Origin: Membranipora membranacea
Lineage: Eukaryota > Bryozoa > Gymnolaemata > Cheilostomatida > Membraniporidae
Direction of reading: 5' to 3'
DNA: 60,000 nucleotides
Assembly: GCA_914767715.1 (NCBI GenBank)
Contig: OU612072.1
Span: 25,546,001 to 25,606,000, forward strand
In this document: positions 59,489 to 60,000 of the stretch, piece by piece
Numbering within the stretch: position 1 is the first letter of the stretch
Layout: every line of letters begins with the position of its first letter
The notes under the pieces: model-generated
What the model was told of the DNA's origin: nothing
What the model saw: only the letters and a program-made list of their open reading frames with translations
Databases searched by the model: none
Position numbers and translations under genes: made by a program

Positions 59489-59801
59489 ATGATAAGGCGG
59501 GGATCCATACTAACCGTATTACTGATCTGCCCTTACTCTTTTGCCGTCAACACTGCAGAGACATTGTTCGTAGCTTTTGAAGTTAACAATGTACCGCAAC
59601 AGTCAATGTCCACCACATCTAAAATTCGTTGTGCGTCATCCTGCGCAGTGCAGACAGAATGTCAGGGATACAGCTACCGATCACAGATACATGGAACAGA
59701 TTATAATTGCTTCATGTACCACTGGCTGACACCTAGTTGTGGAGACGTCACAGTGTTCGCATCAAGAGTTGAAGAATACACAACATCTTCCATGCTTTTA
59801 G
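59489..59801 (+). CDS. First exon of a secreted PAN-domain protein, continues past the window
   Basis: The ATG at 59489 opens a signal peptide (residues about 1-22, ILTVLLICPYSFAV) and a PAN/apple-like domain. It begins ETLFVAFEVNN, then IRCASSCAVQTECQGYSY, then a Cys in YNCFMYHW and PSC before the donor. The exon ends at 59801 with G|GTGAGT, phase 1, the same phase the fucolectin exons of the minus-strand paralogue need. So a fucolectin-type domain probably follows beyond 60000. Similarity to the paralogue is strong from ETLFV to GY. It is intact here, unlike its partner. Confidence 0.7.
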
Positions 59802-60000
59802 GTGAGTCTCCCTGATTTAATTTTGCTTAGGTTATTTTCAATGACTGATTATAAAATTAGTGTAGTGTGAAGATAATAGAGGAATGAGGTGGGAAATCCT
59901 CTTAGAAAATAATGGCATAAATGCTGATTATTAAGTGTTTAGGAAAGCTTAAAATTGTCCTTTGCAACTTCATCCCAGTTACATTCTAAATGCAGGTAAC

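Overview
The window looks like nuclear DNA of an AT-rich marine-type invertebrate. Genes are split by GT-AG introns, tRNA-derived SINEs, LINEs, a Ty3-like retroelement and DNA transposons are abundant, and gene families such as PAN/fucolectin lectins, a P2X7-type ballast domain, THAP and SAMD3-like proteins are present. The phylum cannot be fixed from the sequence alone. All functional names rest on motif recognition, with no database search. Exon models were built by hand from splice signals and reading-frame phase.

Layout. 1-5.5 kb: a nest of foldback/MITE-like repeats, including an inverted-repeat element with a 37-bp minisatellite at its centre. 5.6-7.05 kb: a small two-exon gene for a secreted, four-cysteine, probably C-terminally amidated peptide, with a MITE in its 5'UTR intron. 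8.1-13 kb: two unrelated dead LINEs, both on the minus strand. 13-20 kb: mostly non-coding, with tandem duplications, a ~115-135 bp satellite and a three-unit tandem array of a tRNA-derived SINE. 20.2-23.1 kb: the 3' half of a single-pass receptor gene with ITIM-like tyrosine motifs, with an antisense Cys-rich last exon in one of its introns.

25.163-33.264 kb: an 8.1-kb DNA transposon with ~467-bp terminal inverted repeats (TIRs) and a possible 4-bp AGCT target duplication. It carries two convergent genes, each starting just inside a TIR. One is an intact 279-aa protein with the cytoplasmic ballast domain otherwise known from P2X7 receptors. The other is an eight-exon THAP/DDE-type transposase with one internal stop and no recognisable C-terminal third. 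It directly abuts (33.27-37.36 kb) a decayed Ty3-like retroelement. That element has an env-like membrane protein, ending in three stacked ESCRT late-domain motifs, upstream of and in frame with protease; it is followed by RT/RNase H and integrase with an internal deletion and stops.

40.6-49.9 kb: a divergent pair of apparently intact multi-exon genes, a nine-exon SAMD3-like gene (minus) and an eight-exon C2H2 zinc-finger gene (plus). The second belongs to a transposase-like family but lacks its usual central part. 51.5-60 kb: two divergent PAN-domain genes. The minus one has fucolectin (F5/8-like) exons and a damaged PAN exon, with a tandem repeat and a perfect 187-bp-arm palindrome in its first intron. 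The plus one runs off the window end.

The most promising candidates for something new are the ballast-domain transposon, the late-domain env-like/protease arrangement, the SAMD3-like/C2H2 gene pair and the small amidated peptide.
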